64,000 bases of DNA from Candidatus Fukatsuia symbiotica (GCF_003122425.1 NZ_CP021659.1:2170001-2234000), one strand, 5' to 3'; shown: positions 12,101 to 22,869, counted from the first letter of the stretch. Program-made: numbers and translations. Notes: generated by a model not told the origin, from the sequence alone.

Positions 12101-13247
12101 TTTTCTGCTGCCTCACGCGTGGGGGGCTCACCAGGACGCATCATCCGATAAACTTCAACCAAAGCACCCAAGCGATCACTGGTTGGATCAACACGTAGGG
12201 TCTCGGAAATATAAGCACCGTGATCCAAATCATTGGTAAATAGCGTTTCGATGCGCTTATGACCTGCCTCACTTAGTTTCGCCAGCAAATCTGTTGACAA
12301 CTCCATATTGGCGGCACAGATCACTTCGCCGGTATTCAGATCAACATAATCTCTTGCTACCACTTTACCGGTAATATATTCAACCGGTACGTTAATAGAA
12401 TCAATTTCATCTTTTTCAAGTTGGCGGATATGACGCGCGGTGATACGACGGTTTTTCTCGACATAAACTTTGCCATTGGCCTCAATATCAAAAGAAGCCG
12501 TTTCACCACGTAAACGCTCTGGTATCAATTCCATTTGTAACTTGTTATCGCAAATTTCAAATACGACCTTTTCAAAAAAGAGATCCAGGATCACCGGTGT
12601 AGTGTAATTCAATGCACGCAGCATGATAGTCGCCGGTAATTTACGACGCCGATCAATACGAACAAACAGGTTATCCTTCGGATCGAATTCGAAATCCAGC
12701 CATGAACCACGATAAGGAATGATACGTGCGTTATACAGCACTTTACCCGATGAATGAGTTTTTCCCTTATCACTATCGAAAAATACACCCGGACTGCGAT
12801 GGAGCTGGGATACGATAACCCGCTCAGTACCGTTAATCACAAAGGTACCATTTTCGGTCATCAGCGGGATTTCACCCATGTAAACTTCTTGTTCTTTGAT
12901 ATCTTTAACTGTGCCTTCGGGGCTTCCCGCTCATAAATGACCAGACGCAGTCTAACCCTCAGGGGTGCCGAATAGGTTACACCACGGACTTGGCATTCTT
13001 TAACATCAAAAACTGGCTCACCAAGACGGTAGCTAACATATTGCAACTCCGAATTGCCGCTATAGCTTTTAATCGGAAACACAGAACGGAATGCTGCTTC
13101 TAGGCCGTGTTGTCCTGCCAGATCCTGCTCGACAAATTTTTGAAACGAATCAAGCTGGATAGAAAGGAGATAAGGTATGTCCAGTACTTGTGGACGTTTA
13201 CCAAAATCTTTACGAATACGTTTTTTCTCGGTATAGGAATAAACCAT
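9118..13247 (-). CDS. rpoB: DNA-directed RNA polymerase subunit beta, frameshifted in this sequence
   Basis: RNA polymerase beta subunit, catalytic core with beta'. The start [16 protein letters not shown] (13247) matches E. coli. An upstream in-frame start at 13280 would add 11 non-conserved residues. The frame breaks after ...VIYEREAP (about residue 109), where the plus strand has GGGG at 12919-12922. Adding one G restores [20 protein letters not shown] exactly and gives 1,376 residues. The remainder (9118-12879) is conserved to the end ...[11 protein letters not shown], including the rifampicin-region motifs [10 protein letters not shown] and [10 protein letters not shown] second oddity is a net 34-residue in-frame insertion after ETPYRSV (about 11355-11466). 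Because the gene is essential, the shift is most likely a base-call error. Confidence 0.97.
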
Positions 13248-13543
13248 AGGGTTCCTCAGCTCACTGATCTCATGACCCACTCTGTCTTAAGAACGTTGTT
13301 CAAAGACAATGCATGCAACGCTATTGATTTTGATCGATTTTCTCGATTGGCCATTATGACTGTAGCACCGAAACATTTTCCGTCATATTTTTGTCTACCA
13401 CTCTTAAATCATTTCATTGTGTTGCCTACCGAGCTTACCTCAGTGGGTCGTAGCTGAGAACACAGTATATTAAGTCGTCGATAAAAAAATATTGGCGTAG
13501 CCAGAAGACGAACAACATGCAACTTTGCTCAGTCTTAACAGCG

Positions 13544-13574
13544 CAAAAAGGCTGATGACAAAGAATCACCAGCC
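13544..13574 (-). terminator. rplL-rpoB intergenic attenuator
   Basis: On the minus strand the hairpin GGCTGGTGA...TCATCAGCC is followed by TTTTTGCGC, between the rplL stop and the rpoB start. Sequence and place match the partial terminator I remember from the E. coli rplL-rpoB gap, which lets only a fraction of transcripts continue into rpoBC. Retention here implies that the ratio of ribosomal protein to polymerase transcripts is still tuned the same way. Confidence 0.8.
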
Positions 13575-13614
13575 GTCAGCCTATCAAGCCAGACTGCAAA
13601 CTAAAAAACTCAGC

Positions 13615-13983
13615 TTACTTAAGATCAACCGTAGCACCCACCTCTTCAAGCTGTTTTTTCAGTTCTTCAGCCTCTTTTTTATCGATAGCTTCCTTCACTG
13701 TCGTTGGAGCAGCTTCTACCATATCTTTCGCTTCTTTCAAACCCAAGCCAGTTGCAGAACGTACCGCTTTAATAACCGCAACTTTATTTGCCCCAAAAGA
13801 GGTCATGACAACATCAAATTCAGTTTTTTCTTCTACCGCCTCAACAGGACCCGCAGGGCCAGCCATCACAGCAGCAGCAGCAGAAACACCAAATTTCTCT
13901 TCCATAGCGGAGATCAATTCAACGATTTCCATTACTTTTAATTCTGCAATTGCATCCAAAATTTGTTCTTTACTCATAGACAT
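13615..13983 (-). CDS. rplL: 50S ribosomal protein L7/L12
   Basis: Stalk protein of the large subunit that recruits translation GTPases, 122 residues. The N-terminal dimerisation part ([32 protein letters not shown]) is followed by an Ala/Gly-rich hinge ([12 protein letters not shown]) and the C-terminal domain with the conserved EKTEFDVVM and [18 protein letters not shown]. It lies 63 bases behind rplJ, as in the usual rplJL unit. Confidence 0.98.
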   Translation of the reverse strand: MSMSKEQILDAIAELKVMEIVELISAMEEKFGVSAAAAVMAGPAGPVEAVEEKTEFDVVMTSFGANKVAVIKAVRSATGLGLKEAKDMVEAAPTTVKEAIDKKEAEELKKQLEEVGATVDLK

Positions 13984-14046
13984 AACAAGTGTTCCTAAAA
14001 TACAGAAATAGTTTATACGTTAAAAAGCAGCACGGAGAAGGAGCGA

Positions 14047-14544
14047 TTAAGCCGCTTCTTTCTGATCGCGCAATGCAGCCAGAGTACGAACCAGTTTGCC
14101 TGCAGAGGCTTCTTTCATGGTTGCCATCAGACGTGAGATTGCTTCTTCGTAGGTTGGTAAGGTTGCCAAACGGTCAATCTGTGTAGCTGGGATTAACTCG
14201 CCTTCAAAGGCTGCAGCTTTAACCTCAAATTTTGCATTTCCCTTAGCAAACTCTTTAAACAAACGAGCAGCAACACCCGGATGCTCAGAGGAAAATGCAA
14301 TTAAGGTTGGACCAACGAAGGTGTCTTTCAAACACTCGAATGAAGTATCCAGAACAGCGCGGCGCATCAAGGTGTTACGAACAACACGCATATATACGCC
14401 AGCCTCACGACCTGCTTTACGCAGTTCAGTCATTTTATCTACGGTAACGCCACGTGAATCGGCAACAACCGCAGAAAGCGCTCCTTTGGCTACTTCCCTG
14501 ACTTTAGCAACGATCTCCTCTTTTTTTTGAAGATTTAATGCCAT
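14047..14544 (-). CDS. rplJ: 50S ribosomal protein L10
   Basis: L10 forms the base of the L7/L12 stalk and, with L7/L12, represses its own mRNA in E. coli. 165 residues, the same as E. coli, starting [21 protein letters not shown]. The body ...[36 protein letters not shown] is characteristic, and the C-terminal helix that binds L7/L12 is present (...[15 protein letters not shown]). It is followed by rplL in the same direction. Confidence 0.98.
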   Translation of the reverse strand: MALNLQKKEEIVAKVREVAKGALSAVVADSRGVTVDKMTELRKAGREAGVYMRVVRNTLMRRAVLDTSFECLKDTFVGPTLIAFSSEHPGVAARLFKEFAKGNAKFEVKAAAFEGELIPATQIDRLATLPTYEEAISRLMATMKEASAGKLVRTLAALRDQKEAA

Positions 14545-14797
14545 TAGCTTTTTGCTCCTGGATTAGCGGAAAAATATCCCCGTATACTCACATCATCCCA
14601 ACCACAAATAAGATTGAGACAGTGAGGCGTCTAAACACGGCGAGCAGAATTCAGCAAAGAAGCTTGAGAATCTGCCACCGTCTATGCAGGAAATTAAGTA
14701 TTTTTCAATACACCTGCGGTCTTGGACGGAGGCTTGGATAGGCCAAGCTCCGAATTACATGATCTAGCAATTAATCAACTTAGCAATTAATTCGTCA
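14545..14797 (-). promoter_or_regulatory. rplJ leader and promoter region
   Basis: 253 non-coding bases between rplA and rplJ. In E. coli the equivalent gap holds a promoter and the mRNA structure bound by the L10-L12 complex. By synteny it should do so here, but I did not resolve a specific fold or -35/-10 pair. Confidence 0.45.
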
Positions 14798-15496
14798 TTA
14801 CAGAGCAGCCAGATCGCTTTGATCGATAGCAACACCTGCACCCATAGTAGTGGACAAACTAATTTTCTTGATATAAACACCCTTCGCCGTGGCAGGTTTA
14901 GCTTTTTTCAGCGCCACAACCAAAGATTCTAAATTTTCTCTCAACGCAGCAGTATCAAAGTCGGCCTTACCAATAGTGGTATGGATAATTCCGTTTTTAT
15001 CATTGCGGTAACGAACTTGACCTGCTTTAGCGTTTTTCACCGCTTCTACAACATTAGGCGTTACAGTGCCAACTTTAGGGTTAGGCATCAGACCACGTGG
15101 ACCCAGAATTTGTCCTAATTGACCAACAACACGCATTGCATCAGGGGAAGCAATGACGACGTCAAAGTCCATTTCACCTTCTTTGATTTTATCAGCTAAA
15201 TCATCCATTCCTACCAGTTCAGCACCTGCATCTTTCGCGGCGTCAGCAGCAGCGCCTTGAGCAAATACAGCAACACGTATTGAACGACCAGTACCATGTG
15301 GTAGAACAGTGGCACCACGAACGTTTTGATCAGATTTACGTGCATCAATACCGAGATTAACGGCAACGTCCATGCTCTCTACAAATTTAGCAACAGCCAG
15401 CTCTTTAAGCAGAGCAAAGGCTTCATCAATACTATAGTTTTTGGTAACATCAACTTTGTCACGGATCATCCGCATACGTTTGGTTAGCTTGGCCAT
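14798..15496 (-). CDS. rplA: 50S ribosomal protein L1
   Basis: L1 builds the mobile stalk near the ribosomal E site and represses the rplKA mRNA in E. coli. 232 residues (E. coli 234), starting [16 protein letters not shown]. The signature [27 protein letters not shown] is present around residues 115-140. It begins 4 bases after the rplK stop, so the two genes are co-transcribed. Confidence 0.98.
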   Translation of the reverse strand: MAKLTKRMRMIRDKVDVTKNYSIDEAFALLKELAVAKFVESMDVAVNLGIDARKSDQNVRGATVLPHGTGRSIRVAVFAQGAAADAAKDAGAELVGMDDLADKIKEGEMDFDVVIASPDAMRVVGQLGQILGPRGLMPNPKVGTVTPNVVEAVKNAKAGQVRYRNDKNGIIHTTIGKADFDTAALRENLESLVVALKKAKPATAKGVYIKKISLSTTMGAGVAIDQSDLAAL

Positions 15497-15500
15497 TTCA

Positions 15501-15929
15501 TCATCCCTCTACTACCAAACCCATAGAACGGGCGGTACCTTCAATAGAGCGCACCATAGCACCGATATCAGCACCTGTCATATCCGCAGCTTTAGTCTGT
15601 GCGATTTCAAGAATCTGGGCACTGGTCACCTTACCTACTTTTTCTGAGTTCGGCTTACCGGAGCCAGACTTAACACCCGCTGCTTTTTTCAGCAAAACTG
15701 CAGCTGGCGGAGTTTTAGTAACAAACGTGAAAGAGCGATCAGAATACACAGTAATAACAACAGGGATAGGCAAGCCCTTTTCAATACCTTCAGTTCTGGC
15801 ATTAAACGCTTTGCAAAACTCCATAATGTTAACACCCTGCTGCCCCAAAGCTGGCCCTACTGGCGGGCTCGGATTCGCCGCACCGGCCGCCACTTGCAGC
15901 TTGACATAGGCTTGTACTTTTTTAGCCAT
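15501..15929 (-). CDS. rplK: 50S ribosomal protein L11
   Basis: L11 binds the GTPase-associated region of 23S rRNA and is needed for the stringent response through RelA. 142 residues, the usual length. The N-terminus [30 protein letters not shown] is followed by G-V-N-I-M-E-F, and the C-terminal rRNA-binding part is intact. First gene of the rplKA pair. The 208 bases before it show no gene. Confidence 0.98.
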   Translation of the reverse strand: MAKKVQAYVKLQVAAGAANPSPPVGPALGQQGVNIMEFCKAFNARTEGIEKGLPIPVVITVYSDRSFTFVTKTPPAAVLLKKAAGVKSGSGKPNSEKVGKVTSAQILEIAQTKAADMTGADIGAMVRSIEGTARSMGLVVEG

Positions 15930-16137
15930 TTACCATTCCTCAATTTGGGTAGTAGCGCCTCATTTAAGGCTTCCCTTGTGCCACCTTACTTCGCTTGTCA
16001 CGACCGAACAAAAGCAAGACGCTCGATATATTCTCCACCATAAAAAGCGAAGACCAGATAATAGAAACGAAAGCGCGGAATTTTATTTTAATTCCACGCC
16101 AGTAGCAATACTCAGACTTCAATATACGGCGGAAAAA

Positions 16138-16686
16138 TCAACTTTTTTCAACTTGATTGAAACACAATTCGACCGGAGTAGAACGACCGAAGATAGAGAC
16201 AGACACCTTCAGACGATTCTTGTCATACTCGACTTCTTCAACAATACCACTAAAATCGGCAAAGGGACCGTCATTAACACGCACTGATTCACCTGGTTCG
16301 AACAATACCTTCGGCCGCGGTTTATCACCTACTTGTTCCAGACGACACATTATATTCCTATATTCTTTATCACTGATAGGCGCAGGACGATCAGAAGTTC
16401 CGCCGATGAACCCCTGCACTCGAGCTACGCGCCTTACTAAGTGCCAACTAGCATCATTCATCTGCATATGTACAAGCACATAGCCAGGGAAAAGCTTACT
16501 CTCACTTTTGACACGCTGCCCGCCCGGACGTACCTCGACGACTACTTCTGCTGGCACGATTATCTCACCAAAAAGCTCCTCCAAGTTGTGCAACTTGATA
16601 TGTTCACGCAACGCCACCGCTACACGCTTTTCATGACCGACAAACGTCTGAACGACGTACCAACGTTTTCTAGGTGCTTCGGACAT
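16138..16686 (-). CDS. nusG: Transcription termination/antitermination protein NusG
   Basis: NusG binds RNA polymerase, suppresses pausing and links polymerase to Rho or to ribosomal protein S10. 182 residues (E. coli 181). The NGN domain ([25 protein letters not shown]...) is followed by the C-terminal KOW domain ([30 protein letters not shown]). It starts 4 bases after secE, the standard secE-nusG arrangement. Confidence 0.98.
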   Translation of the reverse strand: MSEAPRKRWYVVQTFVGHEKRVAVALREHIKLHNLEELFGEIIVPAEVVVEVRPGGQRVKSESKLFPGYVLVHMQMNDASWHLVRRVARVQGFIGGTSDRPAPISDKEYRNIMCRLEQVGDKPRPKVLFEPGESVRVNDGPFADFSGIVEEVEYDKNRLKVSVSIFGRSTPVELCFNQVEKS

Positions 16687-16690
16687 CTTT

Positions 16691-17074
16691 TTAAAACCTC
16701 AGGCCAGTAATAAACGATACCAGACGGACAAGAATACCATCAAGCCCCCAAAGAATCAGCGACATCACGGTAGTTACTGCAGCAACAACCAGGGTGGTTT
16801 GCAGTGTTTCCTGCCGCGTAGGCCAAATCACCTTACGCATTTCAGTACGCGCTTCACGAGCAAAGGCAATAGTGGCTTTGCCCTTTACCGTCACCAACAC
16901 CACAGCACCAGCAATCGCGATAATAACCAGTACTGCCAACGCACGCAGTGGCAAAGTAACATCACGGTAATAGTAATTACCGACAACAGCCACAATTAAC
17001 AATACGGCAACAACAGACCATTTAATCGTTTCTAAACCGCTACGGCTACCTTGAGCTTGTATATTCACACTCAT
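16691..17074 (-). CDS. secE: Preprotein translocase subunit SecE
   Basis: Essential membrane subunit of the SecYEG channel, 127 residues as in E. coli. Start taken at the internal ATG ([19 protein letters not shown]), which matches E. coli SecE. An upstream in-frame start at 17089 would add five residues. Three hydrophobic segments are visible ([35 protein letters not shown]; the C-terminal [21 protein letters not shown]), with the conserved cytoplasmic stretch [22 protein letters not shown] between the last two. Confidence 0.96.
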   Translation of the reverse strand: MSVNIQAQGSRSGLETIKWSVVAVLLIVAVVGNYYYRDVTLPLRALAVLVIIAIAGAVVLVTVKGKATIAFAREARTEMRKVIWPTRQETLQTTLVVAAVTTVMSLILWGLDGILVRLVSFITGLRF

Positions 17075-17205
17075 AAACCAACCCGTCATTTTAAATCAAA
17101 CAAACCCTAATGTAACAACTTCGGCGATTGTATCACACTTACAAAGACAGAGCAGTCATCTTCAATCGATCGACAAACACGGACAATAGTGACATAAAAT
17201 TGGGA

Positions 17206-17270
17206 GGAGCTGATACTAGACTGATGCAGAGGCGCGACGCTACGCACTACTTACCAATAGGCATAATACA
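17206..17270 (-). pseudogene. Possible decayed tRNA-Thr(GGT), thrT remnant
   Basis: In E. coli the order is thrU-tyrU-glyT-thrT-tufB-secE. Here glyT is followed by 199 bases with no recognisable tRNA or tufB before secE. At the thrT position the plus strand has GCTGATAC at about 17209, matching the reverse complement of the thrT 3' arm, and CTACTTACCAA near 17247, resembling the D-arm side. The match is patchy and the cloverleaf is lost, so this is a position-supported guess. Confidence 0.35.
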
Positions 17271-17273
17271 ATC

Positions 17274-17348
<75 letters not shown>

Positions 17349-17375
17349 AGAAGCACTGAGTAGAAAAATCAAATC

Positions 17376-17460
<85 letters not shown>

Positions 17461-17477
17461 TACATTTAGAATCTGAA

Positions 17478-17553
<76 letters not shown>

Positions 17554-17762
17554 ATCAAGTGGAGCGCATTCTAGGCAGTGTGAACGCGCTATGCAACAAA
17601 AAAATTATTTTACGGATTCTTTTGCCTGTAAAACGAACAAACATTTATTAATTGGTGATTTATCAGGCGGAATTAGTGCCTTTTCTTCACCGCCGATCTT
17701 TTCAGAAAAATTTTGTACTCTTTTTAGTGTCCAAGTGTATCAAACCAGAATATCCTACATAC

Positions 17763-17887
17763 TCATTTGACCTGAAGATATTGGTTTTTGTGTTTAGAAA
17801 AATATTATCAATTTTCAGTAAAAATCATCATGTTGTGCGCTATTAAATAATCTAATTGTTCCAATGTTTTAAATGGTGATGAGTATA
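17763..17887 (+). repeat. About 125-bp dispersed repeat upstream of xseA, copy 1
   Basis: From CATTTGACCTGAAGATATTG through TATTAAATAATCT to GATGAGTATA this stretch matches 63289-63413 in the same orientation at roughly 85% identity by eye. Here it ends a few bases before the xseA ribosome-binding site, so it may carry the xseA promoter or leader. The other copy has no gene directly behind it. It belongs to neither MITE-like family. Confidence 0.8.
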
Positions 17888-17900
17888 GAAGGTGTTTACT

Positions 17901-19286
17901 TTGGAATTCTCTAGCGCTTATATGTCGTCAATTTTTACTGTCAGTCACCTTAATCAAAGCGTGCGGCAACTGTTGGAAGTCGAAATAGGTCAAATTTGGC
18001 TAAGTGCCGAAATTTCCAATTTCTCACAGCCCTCTTCTGGTCACTGGTATTTCACTTTGAAAGACGATCATGCACAGGTACGTTGTGCCATGTTCCGTAA
18101 CTGTAATCGTCGGAGTGTTGTTAAACCCCAAAACGGTCAGCAGGTACTTGTCAGAGCATCGATCACCGTATACGAACCTAGAGGTGAGTACCAACTGATC
18201 ATCGAGAGTATGCAGAGCGCAGGTGAGGGTGTATTACAACACAAATTTGAACAACTTAAACAACGTTTAATCACCGAAGGAATATTTGACCAAAACCACA
18301 AGCGACGACTACCCAGCCCAGTTAAGCAAGTTGGCGTCATTACTTCTGTCAGCGGTGCAGTTTTACATGATGTTTTACAAATATTACAACGTCGTGATCC
18401 CTCACTGCCTGTGGTGATTTACCCCACCGCCGTGCAAGGTACCGATGCACCACTACAAATTGTCAGAGCAATCGAAATCGCTAATCAGAGAGCAGAGTGT
18501 GACCTGTTAATTCTGAGTCGTGGTGGCGGCTCCCTGGAGGATTTATCGAGTTTCAACGATGAACGGGTCGCGCGCGCTATTTTTAATAGCCATATCGTGA
18601 TAGTCAGTGCCGTCGGCCATGAAACCGATGTTACCATTGCCGATTTTGTCGCCGATTTACGTGCACCAACCCCTTCGGCTGCCGCTGAATTAGTGAGCCG
18701 TAACCAGTTGGAGTTGATACGCCAACTACAAGTTCAACGACAACACATAGAAGTGGCGATGGATTATTATCTGGCACAATGCCATCAGCGATTTACCACA
18801 CTTAATCATCATCTACAACAGCAACATCCACAATTACGGTTGGCACATCAACAAAACCTGTTAACCAAGCTACAAAACAGGCTGGAGAATGGCGTAGCCA
18901 GACAAATTCTCCTGCCGTTACAACGCATGGATCGGCTACAACAACGCCTAGCACAGCTGCCACTACCAAGGATAATTCATGGTTATCAGCAACAAATACA
19001 ACGGCAATCGTATCGCCTTAAACAAGCCTTACAACACCAACTGCATTGCTATCGCCAACGTTTTGGTATTGCTTGTTCCCAACTGGAAGCCGTCAGCCCG
19101 TTAGCCACCTTGTCACGTGGTTATAATGTGACACAAACTCCAGCAGGCACGGTATTAAAAACAACCCAGCAGGTACAAACAGGTGATAAATTAATTACTT
19201 GCTTGCAAGATGGTTGGGTAGAAAGTGAAGTCACACAAATTAATACCACCCCAAAAATGCGTCGAAACAAGTTATTTTTTCTTTAG
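17901..19286 (+). CDS. xseA: Exodeoxyribonuclease VII large subunit
   Basis: Large subunit of ExoVII, which degrades single-stranded DNA. OB-fold domain first ([30 protein letters not shown]...GHWYFTLKD), then the catalytic domain with [16 protein letters not shown] and [26 protein letters not shown], then a long coiled-coil. About 461 residues (E. coli 456). Start choice: TTG at 17901 lies 8 bases after AGAAGG and gives an N-terminus like E. coli. GTG 17892 overlaps that Shine-Dalgarno, and ATG 17922 gives a shorter protein. The 3' end overlaps the convergent der gene by 15 bases. Confidence 0.95.
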   Translation: MEFSSAYMSSIFTVSHLNQSVRQLLEVEIGQIWLSAEISNFSQPSSGHWYFTLKDDHAQVRCAMFRNCNRRSVVKPQNGQQVLVRASITVYEPRGEYQLIIESMQSAGEGVLQHKFEQLKQRLITEGIFDQNHKRRLPSPVKQVGVITSVSGAVLHDVLQILQRRDPSLPVVIYPTAVQGTDAPLQIVRAIEIANQRAECDLLILSRGGGSLEDLSSFNDERVARAIFNSHIVIVSAVGHETDVTIADFVADLRAPTPSAAAELVSRNQLELIRQLQVQRQHIEVAMDYYLAQCHQRFTTLNHHLQQQHPQLRLAHQQNLLTKLQNRLENGVARQILLPLQRMDRLQQRLAQLPLPRIIHGYQQQIQRQSYRLKQALQHQLHCYRQRFGIACSQLEAVSPLATLSRGYNVTQTPAGTVLKTTQQVQTGDKLITCLQDGWVESEVTQINTTPKMRRNKLFFL

Positions 19287-20747
19287 ATGTGATTGCAAGC
19301 GCTTACGTTTACGCATTTGGTTTGGTGTTAAGCTATTGCGTTTGCCCGCAAAGGGATTATCGCCTTCTTTAAATTGAATGCGGATCGGTGTCCCCATCAC
19401 TTTTAATGAGCGACGAAAATAGTTCATCAAATAACGTTTATATGTATCAGTTAACTCTGCCACTTGATTACCGTGGATCACTACAATAGGCGGATTATAG
19501 CCCCCGGCATGAGCGTACTTAAGTTTCACACGGCGACCACGAACCAGCGGCGGCTGATGTTCTTCTTCTGCCATCTGCATAATTCGGGTCAGTAACGAGG
19601 TGTTAACCCGTTTAGTTGAACAGTCATAGGCTTCCTGTACCGAAGTGAACAAATCACCAACACCACTCCCCCGTAAAGCAGAGATAAAATGGACACGGGC
19701 AAAATCGATAAAACCTAAACGTAGATTAAGCATATCTTTCAATTGGTTACGATCTTCTGGCTTCATACCATCCCATTTATTCACCACAATCACCAACGAG
19801 CGACCACTGTTAAGGATAAAACCCAGCAAAGAAAGATCCTGATCAGAAATGCCATCACGAGCATCAATGACCAGCAGCACAACATTAGAATCTTCAATCG
19901 CTTTCAATGTTTTGATCACTGAAAATTTTTCAACGGTTTCCGTCACCTTGCCACGTTTACGTACACCCGCAGTATCAATGAGAACATATTCACGTTCACC
20001 CCGAACCATCGGAATATAAATACTGTCACGTGTAGTACCTGGCATATCATACACCACCACTCTTTCCTCACCCAAAATACGGTTAGTGAGTGTCGATTTA
20101 CCTACATTAGGACGTCCAACGATAGCCAGTTTAATCGGCAAATCCTGTGGATTGAAATCGTCTTCTGGCTCTTCTTCATGATGCTGTTTTTCTTGCTCAA
20201 GCCAATAAGAGGCGTTAAGTTGTTCTTCAGTCAATGCCGATTCAGGTTTTTCAATGGTAATAAACGGTGCCATAACCCGTTCTATCAACTGGATAATACC
20301 ACGTCCATGAGAGGCCGCAATCGCATGAATTTCACCCAGACCCAACGAGTAAAAATCGGCTATAGCACTATCAGGATCGACACCATCTGTTTTATTGACA
20401 AGCAAATAAGTCGCTTTTTTTCGGTTGCGTAAATGTTGAGCAATGCCTTTATCCGCAGGGATCAATCCAGATCGACCATCCACCATAAAGAATACGATGT
20501 CAGCCTCTTCAATCGCCAATAGGGATTGCCCTGCCATTCGTGTCTCAACACCCTCTTCTGTGCCATCGATACCACCCGTATCGATAACAATAAACTCATG
20601 CCCTTCCAATTCAGCACGACCATATTTACGATCACGTGTTAACCCTGGAAAATCAGCGACCAATGCATCACGAGTGCGTGTTAAACGGTTAAATAACGTG
20701 GATTTACCCACATTTGGGCGCCCAACTAGCGCGATAACAGGTATCAT
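19272..20747 (-). CDS. der: Ribosome biogenesis GTPase Der (EngA)
   Basis: Tandem-GTPase assembly factor for the 50S subunit, 491 residues. Two P-loops (GRPNVGKST at residues about 8 and 215), two DTAG/DTGG switches, two NKxD motifs (NKTDG, NKWDG) and the C-terminal KH-like domain ([22 protein letters not shown]). Start at [16 protein letters not shown], the family start; an in-frame start at 20807 would add 20 unconserved residues. Last gene of the ndk-to-der run. Its last codons overlap the end of xseA on the other strand. Confidence 0.97.
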   Translation of the reverse strand: MIPVIALVGRPNVGKSTLFNRLTRTRDALVADFPGLTRDRKYGRAELEGHEFIVIDTGGIDGTEEGVETRMAGQSLLAIEEADIVFFMVDGRSGLIPADKGIAQHLRNRKKATYLLVNKTDGVDPDSAIADFYSLGLGEIHAIAASHGRGIIQLIERVMAPFITIEKPESALTEEQLNASYWLEQEKQHHEEEPEDDFNPQDLPIKLAIVGRPNVGKSTLTNRILGEERVVVYDMPGTTRDSIYIPMVRGEREYVLIDTAGVRKRGKVTETVEKFSVIKTLKAIEDSNVVLLVIDARDGISDQDLSLLGFILNSGRSLVIVVNKWDGMKPEDRNQLKDMLNLRLGFIDFARVHFISALRGSGVGDLFTSVQEAYDCSTKRVNTSLLTRIMQMAEEEHQPPLVRGRRVKLKYAHAGGYNPPIVVIHGNQVAELTDTYKRYLMNYFRRSLKVMGTPIRIQFKEGDNPFAGKRNSLTPNQMRKRKRLQSHLKKK

Positions 20748-20803
20748 TTGTTGAAGCCTTATGGTCTTACACAGGGTAAATGTTGTCAGGGATCCATAAT
20801 CTG

Positions 20804-21994
20804 TCAATCAGGGATACCGGTAAAGGCGTAAACTGTGCCGTTTTTGCTTTGTATAATCAGTTTATTATCAACAACTAACGGTGTACTGAGAAAACCAGAG
20901 CTATCCACCTGCTGTTGTGCCACAAAACGACCATCTTCTTTATTTAGCCAATGTAAATATCCTTTACTGTCACCCACAACCAAATAATTGTTATACATGG
21001 CCGGTGAAGTCAGATTGCGATGTAATAAATCGCTTTGGTTCCAAACGGTAACACCACCATTCGATTGCAGTGCCATAATACGATCATTTTGATCAACCAA
21101 ATAAATACGCCCCATATTGACGATAAAATCATCGACTGACCCCATCTCGCGTTGCCACAAAATTTGCCCCGAACGCAGATCCAATGCCGTCAGATTACCG
21201 TTATAGGCCAATGCGTAGACGATACCCTCCACCACCACCGGACTCATATCCACATCACTCAAGCGATCAATTTCGGTAGCACCCGTTATCTGGGAAATGT
21301 GTTGCTGCCAAATTAGCTGGCCTTGTTCTATCATCACGGCACTGACACGACCATTATCACCGCCAACAATAGCAGCACCCATTGCCACGGTCGGCGTTGA
21401 TTCACCACGTAACGAAAGCAATGGCATATCCAAATTCAATGTCCATTTAATAGTACCGTCCGCCCGGTTTAACGCCTGTAACATACCATTACTGGTGTGG
21501 ATCAGTAGTAAATCGTCGCTGACCACCGGACGAGATAAGACTTCACCAGCGACAGCACTTTGCCAAACGAGCTTGCCATCAGAGGTATTCAACGCATACA
21601 CTCGTGCTTCTTCACTGCCAACATAGAGATGAGAATCGGCTACCGTTAGGCCTCCCGATAACATCGCTGATCGATCATTGCCAAGGAAATGAGTTTTTTC
21701 CGCCAGATTAACCCGCCAAATTTGTTTACCACTGTTTACCTCCATTGCCTGCACCAAACCTTTACGATCAGCGGCAAATATTGACGAACCCTGCCAAGTC
21801 GGGTGTAAACGAGAATAATAACCGGCAACACCACTACCCACAGAGACACTCCACATTTTATCAGGAGTGAATTGATTGGTAACTTTTGGTAGAGGCGATA
21901 GAACTGCCATCTCGTCTTCACTATTAAGCAGTGAACAACCACTCAAAAAAATAACTGATACCAGTCCTGATAAAAGTGTTTTACGCAATCGCAT
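20804..21994 (-). CDS. bamB: Outer membrane assembly lipoprotein BamB (YfgL)
   Basis: Lipoprotein of the BAM complex that inserts beta-barrel proteins into the outer membrane. 396 residues. Signal peptide with lipobox LSGC ([20 protein letters not shown]), then an eight-bladed beta-propeller of PQQ-type repeats ([31 protein letters not shown]). Lies between yfgM and der as in E. coli. The 205-base gap to yfgM is filled by repeat DNA. Relevant to the large autotransporters in this window, which need BAM for export. Confidence 0.97.
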   Translation of the reverse strand: MRLRKTLLSGLVSVIFLSGCSLLNSEDEMAVLSPLPKVTNQFTPDKMWSVSVGSGVAGYYSRLHPTWQGSSIFAADRKGLVQAMEVNSGKQIWRVNLAEKTHFLGNDRSAMLSGGLTVADSHLYVGSEEARVYALNTSDGKLVWQSAVAGEVLSRPVVSDDLLLIHTSNGMLQALNRADGTIKWTLNLDMPLLSLRGESTPTVAMGAAIVGGDNGRVSAVMIEQGQLIWQQHISQITGATEIDRLSDVDMSPVVVEGIVYALAYNGNLTALDLRSGQILWQREMGSVDDFIVNMGRIYLVDQNDRIMALQSNGGVTVWNQSDLLHRNLTSPAMYNNYLVVGDSKGYLHWLNKEDGRFVAQQQVDSSGFLSTPLVVDNKLIIQSKNGTVYAFTGIPD

Positions 21995-22004
21995 GAGAAT
22001 TCCC

Positions 22005-22065
22005 CTTTAAAACCTTTTCGAAATCTATTAGGCTCGCTGATGTTTCGTCAAAAATGATATCAAGA
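22005..22065. repeat. Fragment of repeat family B
   Basis: Contains TTCGAAATC, GGCTCGCTGATGTTTCGTC and AAAAATGATATCAAGAT, which resemble the TTTCGAA / TGACGAA / AAAATG..CTCA parts of the family B elements at 22870, 27729, 43116 and 43769. Truncated, and abuts a family A element. Confidence 0.55.
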
Positions 22066-22199
22066 TAGATTTCCTTGCAAAACCGTGACCAGTGCTGCGA
22101 AGTCAAGGCGCCTGGAGCGCAGCAACTGCAACGTACAGGCAAACATATGAAGATTGCGAGCACCACGTAACGCAGAATTTACAGCACCTGGATAGACTG
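22066..22199. repeat. Repeat family A element between yfgM and bamB
   Basis: TTGCAAAACCGTGA...GAAGTCAAGGCGCCTGGAGC...GAAGATTGCGAGCACCACGTAACGCAGAATTTACAGCAC matches the reverse of the copy at 27587 and the copy at 29633. Both outer ends are degenerate (GATAGACTGTC on the right). It abuts the yfgM stop codon and replaces what is normally a tight intra-operon gap. Confidence 0.8.
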
Positions 22200-22853
22200 T
22201 CAGTCAGACAGATCATCTAACTTCAAGCGCAACAATACTTGCAGTGCCTGAGAAGCATTGGACTCGATACCCTTAGTGTAAGCCGCACGTGCCGCCACGA
22301 TATCCCCCTTACTCAAAAATAAGTCACCCCGTATATCTTCAGCCATTGCCATCCAACCTTCACCTTGTATTTTATTTAGCGTTTTTAATGCTGTGTCTGG
22401 TTTTTTCAACTGTGACTGTAATCGTGCTAAACGCAGATTAATCAACGATAATAGATTTTCATCTTTCGTTTGATCCACAGCGAGAGTCAGCTGCTGTTCC
22501 GCTCTGTCAAACGCTTTTTGCTCAACAAAATAGTTTGCTAATTCTAGGGCGATGAAAACACCGTAATTATTATTATTGTCTTGAATAAATTTTTCAGCCG
22601 CAGCAACATCGTGATCTTTATCAATCGATTTTTTATCGCCAAGATCTTTATCACGAGGAAACAACGCTTCACTCACCTGTTGATAGGAAAAAGAAGCCGC
22701 CTTTAATGTTGTATTCTGATGGTTTTGCCAATAGTGCCAGCCAATTAAAACACTGATGCCAAGCACCACACTCACAACCAGCACCCTAATATTTTCACTA
22801 AAAAAACGGCGTACTGCATCAGCTTGGTCATTTGCAGTGGTATAAATTTCCAC
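22200..22853 (-). CDS. yfgM: YfgM family ancillary Sec translocon / periplasmic TPR protein
   Basis: Membrane-anchored TPR protein that in E. coli contacts SecYEG with PpiD. 217 residues (E. coli 206). Short cytoplasmic N-terminus (MEIYTTANDQADAVRRFFSEN), one transmembrane segment (VLVVSVVLGISVLIGWHYW) and a periplasmic TPR domain (KAFDRAEQQLTLAVDQTKDENLLSLINLRLARLQ). Flanked on both sides by repeat elements that separate it from hisS and bamB, which normally adjoin it. Confidence 0.93.
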   Translation of the reverse strand: MEIYTTANDQADAVRRFFSENIRVLVVSVVLGISVLIGWHYWQNHQNTTLKAASFSYQQVSEALFPRDKDLGDKKSIDKDHDVAAAEKFIQDNNNNYGVFIALELANYFVEQKAFDRAEQQLTLAVDQTKDENLLSLINLRLARLQSQLKKPDTALKTLNKIQGEGWMAMAEDIRGDLFLSKGDIVAARAAYTKGIESNASQALQVLLRLKLDDLSD

Positions 22854-22869
22854 GATATATTTCCTCCTT

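Noticed and set aside
12879..12879. Internal start MGEIPLM as evidence for a natural two-piece beta subunit
   Set aside because: No spaced ribosome-binding site is needed to explain it. The join is perfect with one added base in a run, and the same defect occurs in many other genes here.
13107..13457. Plus-strand open frame over the rpoB start
   Set aside because: Shadow of the rpoB N-terminus plus non-coding DNA. No recognisable protein.
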